DNA of 44,353 nucleotides, from positions 1-44,353 of the forward strand of contig CAUJJS010000024.1 of NCBI GenBank assembly GCA_963205415.1, read 5' to 3'. Below the pieces are notes generated by a model, which saw only the letters and a program-made list of their open reading frames with translations, had not been told where the DNA came from and did no database searches. This DNA is from Pseudomonadota bacterium. GTDB taxonomy: Bacteria > Pseudomonadota > Gammaproteobacteria > Xanthomonadales > Xanthomonadaceae. Both the position numbers and the translations under genes were made by a program. Shown here piece by piece: positions 25,265 to 34,051 of this stretch (position 1 is its first letter; each line of letters starts with the position of its first letter).

Positions 25265-26141
25265 TGCCAATCACCCAGGCCGCGACCAGACGAATTTCAT
25301 CCTCGTTGAGGCGACCGCTCCAAGCCGGCATCTCACCCATGCGCCCCTTGTCGATGGTTTCGACGATGCCCGGAACCCCAACGCTGCGCAAGAAGATGCC
25401 GGCGGTCAGATCCGGCGCACCCAACATCGGATTGCCCTTGGCATCCGGCCCATGGCAGGCGACGCAAATGGTTCCGAACTTTTCCTTGCCCGTCGCCACC
25501 AGTGCCGCATCGTGTTCGATGCCGGAAAGACTGGCGACATAGTTGGCCACCGCCAGCGTACCCTCTTCACCCAAGGCCGCACCCACCGGCGCCATCATGC
25601 CGTGACGACCGTTGGTGATGGTGGTGAGGACATCATCGGCACTGCCGCCCCAGGTCCAGAAGTTGTCGTTCAACTTGGGGAAACCCGGATTGCCCGCGCC
25701 GTTGCGGCCATGGCAGGCCGCGCAGTTGTCGATGAAAATCCGATGCCCGATGCGATGGGCATCCTCATCCAATGCCAAGCGCTCCAGCGGCATGGCGCGA
25801 AACTGTCCGTAGGTCTGTTCCAAGCGAACCGCGTTGTCGGCCAACTGCTGTTCCAGTTGCTCGTGCGAGGACCAGCCCAACACACCGGGCAACCGTCCAA
25901 ATCCGGGATACAGCACCAGATAAATCCACGCCGCCAGAAACCAGCCGGCCGAACCCACGATCCACCACAGCGGCAGCTTGTTCAGCCCCTCACGCAAGAC
26001 GCCATGCGCCCACACGTGGCCGGTGGTGCCATCTTCGAGGGTGGGGATCTTGGTACGGATGGCAAAGATGAAAAGGAAGAAGGTGATGCCCATGTTGAAG
26101 ATCACCAGACCTTGAATCCAGGTCGACCAGAACGCACTCAT
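25230..26141 (-). CDS. ccoP: cbb3 cytochrome c oxidase subunit III CcoP, first copy
   Basis: This 303-aa diheme cytochrome c has two N-terminal helices (about 9-28 and 57-77). The heme sites are CAACHGRNGAG (about 140) and CVACHGPDAKG (about 226), with likely Met ligands in RHGMMAPVG and RMGEMPAWSG. It overlaps ccoQ1 at its start and the 77-aa gene at its end. It is clearly divergent from CcoP2, with a different N-terminal membrane part. Confidence 0.95.
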   Translation of the reverse strand: MSAFWSTWIQGLVIFNMGITFFLFIFAIRTKIPTLEDGTTGHVWAHGVLREGLNKLPLWWIVGSAGWFLAAWIYLVLYPGFGRLPGVLGWSSHEQLEQQLADNAVRLEQTYGQFRAMPLERLALDEDAHRIGHRIFIDNCAACHGRNGAGNPGFPKLNDNFWTWGGSADDVLTTITNGRHGMMAPVGAALGEEGTLAVANYVASLSGIEHDAALVATGKEKFGTICVACHGPDAKGNPMLGAPDLTAGIFLRSVGVPGIVETIDKGRMGEMPAWSGRLNEDEIRLVAAWVIGNVNHDTKATAP

Positions 26142-26317
26142 TTCTTGTTCTCCACGTCGTCCTCTCGAGGCAGCGCGTCATCTTCCATCGGCAAACGCGC
26201 CATGCGATCGAACACCGGCTGATGGCGCTTGCGCCACGCCCAGAACCAGATGCCGATGAAGGTGGCCATCAGCACCAAAATCAACACGCCAATCAAATTG
26301 CCGAAAACGTTGCTCAT
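26138..26317 (-). CDS. ccoQ: cbb3 oxidase subunit IV CcoQ, first copy
   Basis: This short ORF encodes 59 aa: one membrane helix (VFGNLIGVLILVLMATFIGI), then the W-x-W-x-R-K-R-x(4)F signature of CcoQ and an acidic tail. Both ends overlap neighbours: its ATG overlaps the ccoO1 stop (ATGA) and its stop overlaps the ccoP1 ATG. Confidence 0.9.
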   Translation of the reverse strand: MSNVFGNLIGVLILVLMATFIGIWFWAWRKRHQPVFDRMARLPMEDDALPREDDVENKK

Positions 26318-26952
26318 GGTTCTTCTCTCGCACTCGCGTCAGGCAGCTCACGATGCGTGCCCAAGCCTTGCAGATAGGCAACGATGGCATCCATCTCGGT
26401 GACGCCTTCGAGTTTGGCTGGAGCGCTCTCGATGTCTTCATCGCTGTAAGGGTCGCCCAAGCTGCGCAACACCTTCATCCGCGCCTGAATGTCGACGCCA
26501 TCGACCTTGGCCTCGGCCAACCACGGATAGCGCGGCATATTGGATTGAGGCACTACCGAACGCGGATCGAGCAGGTGCTGAATCTGCCACGCATCGGAAT
26601 ACTTGCCGCCGATGCGTGCCAGATCCGGCCCCGTACGTTTGGAACCCCACTGCATTGGACGGTCGTAGTAGGACTCGTGCGCCATCGAATACGGCCCATA
26701 GCGTTCAACCTCGGCCCGCAGGCTGCGGATCATCTGCGAATGACACAGGTAACAGCCCTCACGTACGTAGATGTCCTTGCCCGCCAGCCTCAGCGCGTCG
26801 TAGGGCTCCACGCCGGCGGGTCGAGTCGCATTGGCCTGCATGAACAAGGGTGTAATCTCGGCCAAACCGCCGAGCGACACCATGATCGCAATGCCGATGC
26901 CCAGCGCCGCGGTGTGCTTTTCGATGAATTCGAAATACTTGTACTTGGACAT
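26314..26952 (-). CDS. ccoO: cbb3 cytochrome c oxidase subunit II CcoO, first copy
   Basis: This membrane-anchored monoheme cytochrome c of 212 aa has an N-terminal helix (about 15-38) and the heme site REGCYLCHSQMIR (about 64-76). [18 protein letters not shown] and NMPRYPWL follow, as in the paralogue. The start at 26952 lies 12 bases after the ccoN1 stop. Confidence 0.95.
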   Translation of the reverse strand: MSKYKYFEFIEKHTAALGIGIAIMVSLGGLAEITPLFMQANATRPAGVEPYDALRLAGKDIYVREGCYLCHSQMIRSLRAEVERYGPYSMAHESYYDRPMQWGSKRTGPDLARIGGKYSDAWQIQHLLDPRSVVPQSNMPRYPWLAEAKVDGVDIQARMKVLRSLGDPYSDEDIESAPAKLEGVTEMDAIVAYLQGLGTHRELPDASAREEP

Positions 26953-26964
26953 GATCTAGCCTCC

Positions 26965-28431
26965 TCAACCGTGCGCCGGCAGTGGCGCCGGGGTCTGGTG
27001 GGCGGTCGGTTCGGGCACCGGCACCGGAATCGGATGAATCAACTTGTGACGCGCCGGTCTCGCGGTGTGCCACAGGTTCCACGCCATGATCACCATGCCG
27101 CCCACGATCAGGAGCCCGCCCATCATGCGGATGATGTAGTAGGGATGGACGGAAATCAGGCTGTCGATGAAGGCGTATTTGAGCGTGCCATCGGCATTGG
27201 TGGCGCGCCACATCAAGCCGGCGGTGACGCCCGCGGTCCACATCGATACCACGTACAGCAAGGTGCCCATGGTGTGCATCCAGAAGTGCACCTCCATGCC
27301 CTTGTGCGAATGCATCGCCGGCACACCCAAGGCGCGCGGCGCCATCGCATACAAGGACCCGATGGTGATCATCGCCACCCAGCCGATCGCGCCAGAATGC
27401 ACATGCGCCACGGTCCAGTCGGTGTAGTGCGAGAGCGCGTTGACGGTCTTGATCGCCATCAAGGAGCCTTCCGTGGTGGAGGCGGCATAAAACACCAAGG
27501 AAATCACCATGAACTTGGCCGCCGGATCGTTCTTGAGCGTGTGCCAAACACCATTGAAGGTGAACAGGCCATTGGCGGCAGAACCCCAACTCGGCATCAG
27601 CAGCACCAAGGAGAACGCCATGCCGACCGACTGCACCCAATCGGGCAATGCGGTGTACATCAGGTGGTGTGATCCGGCCCACATGTAGACCGAAATCAGC
27701 GCCCAGAAATTGACGATCGAAAAGCGATAACTCCACAAAGGCTGCTTGGCCTGACGCGGTACGAAGTAATACATCATCGCCAGAAAGCCCGCGGTCAAGA
27801 AGAACGCCACCGCGTTGTGCCCGTACCACCATTGCACCATCGCATCGACCGAACCCGACCACACCACGTAGGACTTGGTCAACGATACCGGCACCGCCAC
27901 GTTGTTGACGATGTGCAAGAGGCCCACGGCAATGATGAAAGCGCCGTAATACCAATTGGCCACATAGATGTGGCGAATGCGCCGGCGTGCGAGGGTGGTG
28001 AAAAACACCACACCCATCGACACCCACACCACCGCGACCAGAATGTCGATAAACCACTCCGGCTCGGCGTATTCCTTGGCCTGGGTGATGCCGAAGGGCA
28101 TCGTCGCCATCGCCAGCACACAGGCCAGCTGCCAACCCCAAAACGTGAATTCGGCAAGCTTGCCCAAGGCCAGACGCACATGACCGGTGCGTTGCACGAC
28201 GTAATAGCAAGTGCCAATCAAGGCCGAGCCACCGAAGGCGAAGATCACCCCGAAGGTGTGGTTGGCACGCAAGCGACTGAAGGTCAGCCAGGGAAGGTCG
28301 AAGTTGAGCGCCGGCCACGCCAGTTGCGCGGCGACATACACACCGATCGACATACCGATCACGCCCCAGACGGCGGCAGCGAGAAGGAATAGACGAACGA
28401 CGTGGTCGTTGTAAGTTTCGTTGAGGTGCAT
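26965..28431 (-). CDS. ccoN: cbb3 cytochrome c oxidase subunit I CcoN, first copy (housekeeping-type promoter)
   Basis: This catalytic subunit of 488 aa has about twelve membrane helices. Heme and CuB histidines are present in [38 protein letters not shown] and [18 protein letters not shown]. The ATG at 28431 opens [15 protein letters not shown], aligning with the N-terminus of CcoN2 ([13 protein letters not shown]); upstream in-frame extension is spurious. It differs from CcoN2 mainly in the C-terminal tail. It is first in cluster 1, behind a near-consensus sigma-70 promoter and without an FNR box, which suggests expression also in air. Confidence 0.96.
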   Translation of the reverse strand: MHLNETYNDHVVRLFLLAAAVWGVIGMSIGVYVAAQLAWPALNFDLPWLTFSRLRANHTFGVIFAFGGSALIGTCYYVVQRTGHVRLALGKLAEFTFWGWQLACVLAMATMPFGITQAKEYAEPEWFIDILVAVVWVSMGVVFFTTLARRRIRHIYVANWYYGAFIIAVGLLHIVNNVAVPVSLTKSYVVWSGSVDAMVQWWYGHNAVAFFLTAGFLAMMYYFVPRQAKQPLWSYRFSIVNFWALISVYMWAGSHHLMYTALPDWVQSVGMAFSLVLLMPSWGSAANGLFTFNGVWHTLKNDPAAKFMVISLVFYAASTTEGSLMAIKTVNALSHYTDWTVAHVHSGAIGWVAMITIGSLYAMAPRALGVPAMHSHKGMEVHFWMHTMGTLLYVVSMWTAGVTAGLMWRATNADGTLKYAFIDSLISVHPYYIIRMMGGLLIVGGMVIMAWNLWHTARPARHKLIHPIPVPVPEPTAHQTPAPLPAHG

Positions 28432-28823
28432 GGCAATTCCACGAGTGACTAGGCGCGTCCACTGGGGCGCAGAGTGCGCCGGACGCAAGGACATCGGGCA
28501 TACGGAGTGCGGCGATGCAGCACGGCAGGATACTGGCTGGAACCTTCCTTGTCATTACATAACTTGGTGTGCAAAGTGTCACCAATCTTGTATTTGATCG
28601 GCCGACTCAAAACCAATCGGCGCGTTTGGCTGATATCGCCAGTTCAAATGCTGCGTTGCACAAACCAACCCGTAACCTCTCATTCCCCACTCGGGTTTGA
28701 AAGCTGAACGCCTCCACACTCGAAACTCGGTGTCGCGACGGATAGACGACGCACGTTCGTTCAAGCCTGCAACCCGATCGCCATCGTCGATGGCCACGGG
28801 CCCTTTCCCACAGGAGCACTCCC
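28432..28823. other. Intergenic region between divergent ccoN1 and the EF-hand gene
   Basis: No ORF on either strand looks real here. It holds the predicted ccoN1 promoter (28554-28582). An inverted repeat TTTGA-N9-TCAAA lies at 28593-28611. The leader of the EF-hand gene is on the right, with AGGAG at 28812-28816. The part near 28620-28800 is somewhat lower in GC, and nothing else is recognised in it. Confidence 0.7.
28554..28582 (-). promoter_or_regulatory. Sigma-70-type promoter for ccoN1
   Basis: On the minus strand GTGACA (28582-28577) and TGTAAT (28559-28554) each match the consensus at five of six positions and are 17 bases apart, the ideal spacing. The predicted start is near 28547, giving a leader of about 115 bases before the ccoN1 ATG. 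No FNR box overlaps it. Confidence 0.6.
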
Positions 28824-29288
28824 ATGTCGGTTCGCATTCTTGCCTTGCCTTTTGCAATCTTGTTGGCGTTGAGTGCCAACGCCGCCGAGCCGCTTCCGAG
28901 CGCAGCTGCCAAAGGCGCGCAACCACTGTCCGTGAATGAGGCGCGCACCCGCATCAACAACGAGGTGTCGGCCATGGACACCAATCGTGATGGTTTCATC
29001 GACACTGCTGAACGCACCGCCGCGCACGAGAAGCGAAAGGCCGAGCGCCAGCAACGTCGTGCCGAGCGCCAACAGGAGCACTTCATGACCATGGATACCG
29101 ATGGCGATGGCAAGGTCAGCGTGGCCGAAATCACCGCCGCGCGCAGCGCTCGCCTCGAAGCACTGGACGTGAACAAGGACGGCACCCTCAGCCCGGACGA
29201 GTTCCGCCAAGGTCGCCGCGGCATGCGCGGCCAACGCAAGGGCGGCATGCACGGCCACGCGCCGATGCGTGACGACGCTCAACGCTGA
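28824..29288 (+). CDS. Secreted EF-hand calcium-binding protein
   Basis: This exported protein of 154 aa has a signal peptide (about 1-21, cleaved near SANAAEP). Three EF-hand loops have canonical Asp/Asn/Glu ligands: DTNRDGFIDTAE (52-63), DTDGDGKVSVAE (91-102) and DVNKDGTLSPDE (115-126). A basic, Gln/Arg-rich helix (67-86) separates the first two, and a Gly/His/Met-rich tail (131-148, with GGMHGHAPM) could bind transition metals. AGGAG lies seven bases before the ATG. It is the first gene of the sigma factor/metal-sensor locus. A periplasmic calcium-binding or metal-buffering role is inferred. Confidence 0.88.
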   Translation: MSVRILALPFAILLALSANAAEPLPSAAAKGAQPLSVNEARTRINNEVSAMDTNRDGFIDTAERTAAHEKRKAERQQRRAERQQEHFMTMDTDGDGKVSVAEITAARSARLEALDVNKDGTLSPDEFRQGRRGMRGQRKGGMHGHAPMRDDAQR

Positions 29289-29310
29289 GCTCGAACCGGA
29301 TCGAACACCC

Positions 29311-29955
29311 ATGGAACTGACTTGGACGTGGTGGCAGGCACCGACATCGGCGATGATGCTGACCTCCGTCGCCACGTCCCGGCCTGCGGTGTTCGATCCG
29401 GATGCCAGTGAAATCAGTCGTGCCGCTGAGGGCGATCCTCAGGCGTTCGAACGTCTGGTGGATCGCCATCTGGATCGCGTGCATCGACTGGCTTGGCGCA
29501 CCTTGGGCAATGACGCCGATGCGCAGGATGTGGCACAGGAAACCTTTTTGCGAGCCTTCACCCAGTTGCCACAGTGGCAGCCGGGCAAGGCGCGCTTTTC
29601 CACTTGGTTGCATCGGGTGGCGTTCAATCTCTGTCAGGATCGTCTGCGCGCGCGCCGCGATTGGCATCCGATCGACGACGTCGAATTGACCGACGCGCAG
29701 GCGCTACCCGAACACACGCTGGCCAGCCATCAGCGCCTGCAACGCATCGAAGAAGCCATGGCGCGGCTGCCGCAACGTCAACGCGAAGCCTTGCTGCTGT
29801 GTCATTACGAAGGCCAATCACAGGCCGATGCGGCAGCCGTGCTGGGAGTTTCGGTGGAGGCCATCGAATCACTCCTGGCGCGTGCGCGGCGCTCCTTGCG
29901 AGCCATGCTGCCGGAAGAACTGTCCCCTTCACACACCACGGAGAATTCGCCATGA
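29311..29955 (+). CDS. ECF-type RNA polymerase sigma factor (CnrH/RpoE-like)
   Basis: This is a sigma-70 family protein with region 2 at about 45-113 (DRVHRLAWRTLGNDADAQDVAQETFLRAF; then FSTWLHRVAFNLCQDRLR) and region 4 at about 150-200 (LPQRQREALLLCHYEGQSQADAAAVLGVSVEAIESLLARARRSL). The start is uncertain: ATG 29311 gives 214 aa, GTG 29269 would overlap the EF-hand gene, and ATG 29353 would shorten it to 200. It overlaps the next gene by four bases (ATGA); that gene encodes a short one-helix protein that looks like its anti-sigma factor. It belongs to a different ECF group from the kinase-linked factors at 11200 and 39158. Confidence 0.9.
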   Translation: MELTWTWWQAPTSAMMLTSVATSRPAVFDPDASEISRAAEGDPQAFERLVDRHLDRVHRLAWRTLGNDADAQDVAQETFLRAFTQLPQWQPGKARFSTWLHRVAFNLCQDRLRARRDWHPIDDVELTDAQALPEHTLASHQRLQRIEEAMARLPQRQREALLLCHYEGQSQADAAAVLGVSVEAIESLLARARRSLRAMLPEELSPSHTTENSP

Positions 29956-30299
29956 CACACGATCGACACGGCGAGGACCAACGCCTCGATGCGTGGCTGG
30001 CCAGCTCCACGCCACCGCCTGCACCGGCGCACTTGCGTCGCGCAATTTTGAGCGCCGCTCACGCCACCTTGGTGCCAACGCGCCCACATTGGACCACCGC
30101 ATTGCGCCAGGCATGGCGTGAACTCGGCGGCCTGCGCATCGCCGCACCGGTGATGGCCATGGCGCTGGCCATCGGCTTGGGTGCGGCCAATCATCTATGG
30201 CAAACCAGCATGACGAACCGCTCGACGGATGACCTGCTCGAACTGGCCCTGATTCAAGGCGATTACGGCGACCTTCTGGCCGCAAGGACCGACCCATGA
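29952..30299 (+). CDS. Putative short anti-sigma factor with one membrane helix (CnrY-like)
   Basis: This 115-aa protein has a cytoplasmic N-terminal part of about 60 residues with an acidic start (THDRHGEDQRLDAWLASS). One membrane helix follows (about 65-83, RIAAPVMAMALAIGLGAANHLW), then a short periplasmic tail. I recognise no named family. The position between an ECF sigma factor and a periplasmic metal-sensor-like protein, overlapping both by four bases, and the topology match CnrY-type anti-sigma factors, which hold the sigma factor until the sensor signals. Function is inferred from context. Confidence 0.75.
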   Translation: MTHDRHGEDQRLDAWLASSTPPPAPAHLRRAILSAAHATLVPTRPHWTTALRQAWRELGGLRIAAPVMAMALAIGLGAANHLWQTSMTNRSTDDLLELALIQGDYGDLLAARTDP

Positions 30300-30781
30300 G
30301 CCGTATGCTGCGCACGATCCTGATCCTCTCCTTGGCACTCAATCTCGCCCTCGGTGCCGGCTTGGGCTGGTGGGCATGGCAGAGCCATCGCTTCCAGAAC
30401 TCGGCCTCGATGCGTGATGGCCGACCGATGATGTTTCGTCCCGACGCCTTGCGTGGCACCTTGCGCGCCGATCGCAGCGCACTGGTGGATCGCGTCATGG
30501 CACACCACCGCGATCGCATGGGCACACAAATCCAAGCCTTGCGTGCAGCCCGAGACGAGGTGCGCGAAGCCATGCTGGCCGAACCCTTCCAGCGTGAACG
30601 CCTCGATGCCGCGTTCGCACAGTTGCGTGACACCGAAACCCGTACCGCCACCGAAGCCCATGCCTTGCTGTCAGATCTGGTGGAACAAGCCGAACCGCGC
30701 GAGCGTCAACGCATGGCGCGATTGGTGCAAGACCATCGCGGGCGGCATCCAGCCATGCCGATGCGCGAGCGTCAGCCTTGA
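30296..30781 (+). CDS. Membrane-anchored periplasmic metal-sensor-like protein (CnrX / Spy-CpxP fold class)
   Basis: This 161-aa protein has an N-terminal helix (about 7-28) that anchors a periplasmic all-helical domain rich in Arg, Glu and Gln. It matches the heavy-metal-resistance / periplasmic metal sensor class (CnrX, ZraP, Spy, CpxP). Possible metal ligands include MAHHRDRM (about 68-75) and a His/Met-rich C-terminus (DHRGRHPAMPM). In CnrYXH, metal binding by CnrX releases the sigma factor from CnrY; the same gene types occur here in the order sigma, anti-sigma, sensor. It lies 41 bases before macA. The ligand (metal, envelope stress or antibiotic) is unknown. Confidence 0.8.
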   Translation: MSRMLRTILILSLALNLALGAGLGWWAWQSHRFQNSASMRDGRPMMFRPDALRGTLRADRSALVDRVMAHHRDRMGTQIQALRAARDEVREAMLAEPFQRERLDAAFAQLRDTETRTATEAHALLSDLVEQAEPRERQRMARLVQDHRGRHPAMPMRERQP

Positions 30782-30822
30782 ACACACTCGCCCTCCTTCT
30801 TTCCATCTTTTGAGAATCGCCC

Positions 30823-32004
30823 ATGTCCGTTGCTCGTTCCCGCTGGAAAATTCCCCTCGTCTTCATCGTTGTCTTGCTGCTGGGTGGGCTGGGCTGGTGG
30901 AAGTTCGGTGGAAGTGAACCGACTCAGGCCCGTGCCGCCACGGCCAAGGTGCAGCGCGGCAGCATCGAAAACACGGTGTCGGCCCTGGGCAAGATCGGCC
31001 CCAAGACCTATGTCGATGTCGGCGCACAGTTGTCAGGTCAGCTTGAAGCCCTCAACGTCGAAGTCGGCGATCGCGTGGAACAGGGTGCACTGCTGGCCCA
31101 GATCGACCCGCGCATCTACGAAAGTCGGGTGGAGGGCGATCGCGCGCGGGTGGACAGCCTCACCGCGCAACTGGCCGAGCGCAATGCCAATCTGGAATTG
31201 GCCAAAGCCACCCACACCCGCAACCAAGCCTTGGCCGAGCGCAAGCTGATTGCCAAGGACCTGCTCGATACCAGCGCGGCCCAGCTCAAACAGGCGCAGG
31301 CCCAGATCGGCTCCCTGCGCGCCCAGCTCAAGGAAGCCCAGTCCACCCTCGATGGCGACACCGCCAATCTGAGCTATGCCCGCATCTACGCGCCCATGGC
31401 CGGCACGGTGGTGTCGGTGACCGCACTCAAAGGGCAAACCCTCAATGCCAACCAAACCGCGCCCACAATCCTGCGCATCGCCAACCTCGACACCATGACC
31501 GTCACCGCGCAGGTGGCCGAAGCCGACATCGGCCGCATCCGCGATGACATGGCGGTGTACTTCACCACCCTGGGCCAGCCCGATCGTCGCTGGCAAGGAA
31601 CGGTGCGGCAGATCCAGCCGACCCCTGACATCGTCAACGAAGTGGTGCTCTACAAGGTGCTGATCGATGTCGACAACAGCGATGGCGTGTTGCTGCCGGA
31701 CATGACGGCGCAAGTGTTCTTCGTGCTTTCGCAGGCGCAGGACGTGCTGACGGTTCCGGCCGCGGCGGTGTTCAGTCCAGCCGACGCCAAGGGCCAGTCG
31801 TTCGTGCGCGTACCCGGCGCGGAAGGCACGCCACCCAAGCCTGTCCAAGTGGGCCTGCGTGATCGTGATTCGGTCGAAATCGTTTCGGGCTTGGCCGAAG
31901 GCGATAGCGTGCTCTTGCCCACCGCCGCCAACGCCGCCGCCAACGCCAGCGCGAGCTCCGGTCCGCGCCCACCCATGGGCATGTTCGGAGGCCCGCGCCG
32001 ATGA
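30823..32004 (+). CDS. macA: MacA-type periplasmic adaptor (HlyD/RND membrane-fusion family)
   Basis: This membrane-fusion protein of 393 aa links an inner-membrane ABC exporter to an outer-membrane TolC channel. The N-terminal helix (about 11-27) is followed by a barrel-sandwich half (GPKTYVDVGAQLSGQLEALNV), a coiled-coil hairpin (about 100-178), the second sandwich half (ARIYAPMAGTVVSV) and beta-barrel and membrane-proximal domains. The tail is Ala/Ser-rich, ending GMFGGPRR. It overlaps macB by four bases. No tolC is in the window. Cargo is not predictable; MacAB exports macrolides, peptides and protoporphyrin in other bacteria. Confidence 0.92.
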   Translation: MSVARSRWKIPLVFIVVLLLGGLGWWKFGGSEPTQARAATAKVQRGSIENTVSALGKIGPKTYVDVGAQLSGQLEALNVEVGDRVEQGALLAQIDPRIYESRVEGDRARVDSLTAQLAERNANLELAKATHTRNQALAERKLIAKDLLDTSAAQLKQAQAQIGSLRAQLKEAQSTLDGDTANLSYARIYAPMAGTVVSVTALKGQTLNANQTAPTILRIANLDTMTVTAQVAEADIGRIRDDMAVYFTTLGQPDRRWQGTVRQIQPTPDIVNEVVLYKVLIDVDNSDGVLLPDMTAQVFFVLSQAQDVLTVPAAAVFSPADAKGQSFVRVPGAEGTPPKPVQVGLRDRDSVEIVSGLAEGDSVLLPTAANAAANASASSGPRPPMGMFGGPRR

Positions 32005-33980
32005 ACGCGCCCGAGCGCCGCGATGCGGTGATTGCATCCACTACGCCCACCACCGCACTGCTGCATCTTTCCAAGGTGAGCCGCCATTACGGCGAGGGCG
32101 AAGCGCGCGTTGTTGCACTCGACCACGTCGATCTGGAAATCCACGCCGGCGAGTTCGTCGCCATCGTCGGCCAGTCTGGCTCGGGCAAGAGCACGATGAT
32201 GAACATCCTCGGCTGCCTCGATCGCCCAAGCAGTGGCCGCTATGCCGTGTTGGGCCGCGATGTGGCCAGCCTCAGCCCGGATGAACTGGCGGCATTGCGT
32301 CGCGATGCCTTCGGTTTCGTGTTTCAGCGTTACAACCTGTTGACCGATGCCTCGGCTGCGGAGAACGTGGAAATTCCGGCGGCGTATGCGGGCTTGGGCA
32401 AACGCGAGCGCCGCGCACAGGCCATGAAGCTTCTGGGCAAGCTCGGCTTGGCCGAGCGCGCCGGTCATCGACCCTCGCAACTCTCGGGCGGCCAGGCTCA
32501 ACGCGTGGCCATCGCCCGCGCCTTGGTCAACGATGCGCCCGTGGTGCTGGCCGATGAACCCACCGGCGCACTCGATAGCCAGAGCGGCCGCGATGTGCTT
32601 GCCTTGTTGAAAGAGCTCAACGCCGAAGGTCGTACCGTCATCCTCATCACTCACGATGCCGGCATTGCCGCCCACGCGCGGCGGGTGATCGAACTGCGCG
32701 ACGGGCGCGTGGTGTCCGATACCACACGCGCCAGCGAATCCGAACATCGCGCACCGGCAACGCTGGGCACGCGCAAGGCATTGGGGCTGGCGAGCGAAGT
32801 GAGCGAGGCGGTCAAAATGGCGCTGCGCTCAATGCGCAGCAACCTGTTTCGCACGGCCCTGACCTTGCTCGGCGTGGTGATCGGTGTGGCCGCCGTAATC
32901 GCGATGCTCGCCATTGGCGATGGCAGCAAGCAGGACGTGCTCGATCGCATCGCAGCGATGGGCAGCAATCAGCTCTCGGTGAGGCCGGGTTTCAGCGGCT
33001 TTCGTGGCAGTGGCGACATTGCCACCTTGGTGCCGGCCGATGCCGAGGCGATTCGTGACCTGCCCAATGTTTCTCTGGTGTCACCCGATCGTTCCACCAG
33101 TGTGGTCTTGCGCGCCGGCAACCGCGACTATCGCAGCACCGTGCAAGGCGTTTGGCCAGACTTTCAGACACTGCGCGATTGGCCGATGGCCAGCGGCAGT
33201 TTCATCACCCAGGAAGATGTCCGCGGCTATGCGCCGGTGATCGTTCTGGGCCAGACCTTGGTGCAGAACCTCTACCCCGATGGCGGCGACCCCACCGGCA
33301 GCTTCGTCTTGGTGCGCAACGTGCCTTTCGAGGTGATTGGCGTGCTCAGTGCAAAAGGCGCGTCGAGCTGGGGCATGGATCAGGATGATGTTGCACTGAT
33401 TCCGCTTTCAACCGGATTCATGCGCCTGTTCGGACAGAGTTTTCTCGGCTCGATCACGGTGAAAGTGGACAGCGATGCGGCGATGACGAGCGTCGAACAA
33501 GCCATCACCGCCTTGCTGACCGAGCGCCATCGCACCGTCGATTTCCAAGTGCGCAACACGGCCTCCTTGCAAGAAGCCGTGTCGGAAACCGCCGACACCA
33601 TGACCGCCCTGCTCGGCTCGGTCGCGGCCATTTCGCTCATCGTCGGCGGCATCGGGGTGATGAACATCATGTTGGTCAGCGTCACCGAACGCACGCGCGA
33701 GATCGGCATTCGCATGGCCACCGGCGCACGGCGGCGCGACATCCTCTTGCAGTTCAACATCGAGGCCATCGTGGTGTGCGGCATCGGCGGCCTCTTGGGT
33801 GTGGCGCTCGGCATTGGCGTCGGCTCGATCGTCGAACGCTTCGGCATGCCGGTGATGTTTTCGACCTTGCCGGCGCTGCTGGCCTTCACCTGCGCCTTCA
33901 TGACCGGCGTGGTATTCGGCTTTCTGCCGGCACGCAAGGCCGCCTACATGGATCCGGTGACGGCGCTGGCGTTCGAGTGA
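32001..33980 (+). CDS. macB: MacB-type ABC exporter (ATPase-permease fusion)
   Basis: This 659-aa fusion starts with an ABC ATPase: Walker A GQSGSGKST at about 57-65, the signature LSGGQAQRVAIARAL at about 160-174, Walker B VVLADEPTGALD and the H-loop THD. Four membrane helices and a large periplasmic FtsX/MacB domain follow (helices near 280-305, 535-560, 585-610 and 625-645). This layout is diagnostic of MacB, which works as a mechanotransmission pump with MacA and TolC. It is translationally coupled to macA and ends before a strong hairpin at 33997. Confidence 0.94.
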   Translation: MNAPERRDAVIASTTPTTALLHLSKVSRHYGEGEARVVALDHVDLEIHAGEFVAIVGQSGSGKSTMMNILGCLDRPSSGRYAVLGRDVASLSPDELAALRRDAFGFVFQRYNLLTDASAAENVEIPAAYAGLGKRERRAQAMKLLGKLGLAERAGHRPSQLSGGQAQRVAIARALVNDAPVVLADEPTGALDSQSGRDVLALLKELNAEGRTVILITHDAGIAAHARRVIELRDGRVVSDTTRASESEHRAPATLGTRKALGLASEVSEAVKMALRSMRSNLFRTALTLLGVVIGVAAVIAMLAIGDGSKQDVLDRIAAMGSNQLSVRPGFSGFRGSGDIATLVPADAEAIRDLPNVSLVSPDRSTSVVLRAGNRDYRSTVQGVWPDFQTLRDWPMASGSFITQEDVRGYAPVIVLGQTLVQNLYPDGGDPTGSFVLVRNVPFEVIGVLSAKGASSWGMDQDDVALIPLSTGFMRLFGQSFLGSITVKVDSDAAMTSVEQAITALLTERHRTVDFQVRNTASLQEAVSETADTMTALLGSVAAISLIVGGIGVMNIMLVSVTERTREIGIRMATGARRRDILLQFNIEAIVVCGIGGLLGVALGIGVGSIVERFGMPVMFSTLPALLAFTCAFMTGVVFGFLPARKAAYMDPVTALAFE

Positions 33981-33996
33981 TGGGGGCTTGAATGAT

Positions 33997-34026
33997 TGAG
34001 GGCGCTGGCTTTCGCCAACGCCCTCA
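33997..34026. terminator. Bidirectional hairpin terminator between macB and the convergent gene
   Basis: TGAGGGCG-C-TGGC (33997-34009) pairs with GCCA-A-CGCCCTCA (34014-34026), with one mismatch and a TTTC loop. It lies between the convergent macB and DUF4785-like genes. There is only a weak T-rich stretch after it on either strand. Confidence 0.7.
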
Positions 34027-34051
34027 CGAGTAAACACGTCAAACGTGCTGA

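Noticed and set aside
13365-28431. Recent duplication as the origin of the two cbb3 clusters
   Set aside because: The paralogous proteins differ throughout and the clusters have different accessory genes, so there is no sign of a recent copy event.
26759-28585. Long minus-strand open frame of 608 codons
   Set aside because: It is the alternate frame of ccoN1/ccoO1; the real genes have clear heme and membrane motifs.
28593-28611. TTTGA-N9-TCAAA inverted repeat upstream of ccoN1 as an FNR box
   Set aside because: FNR sites have six bases between TTGA and TCAA; here there are nine, so the half-sites cannot bind one dimer in the usual way.
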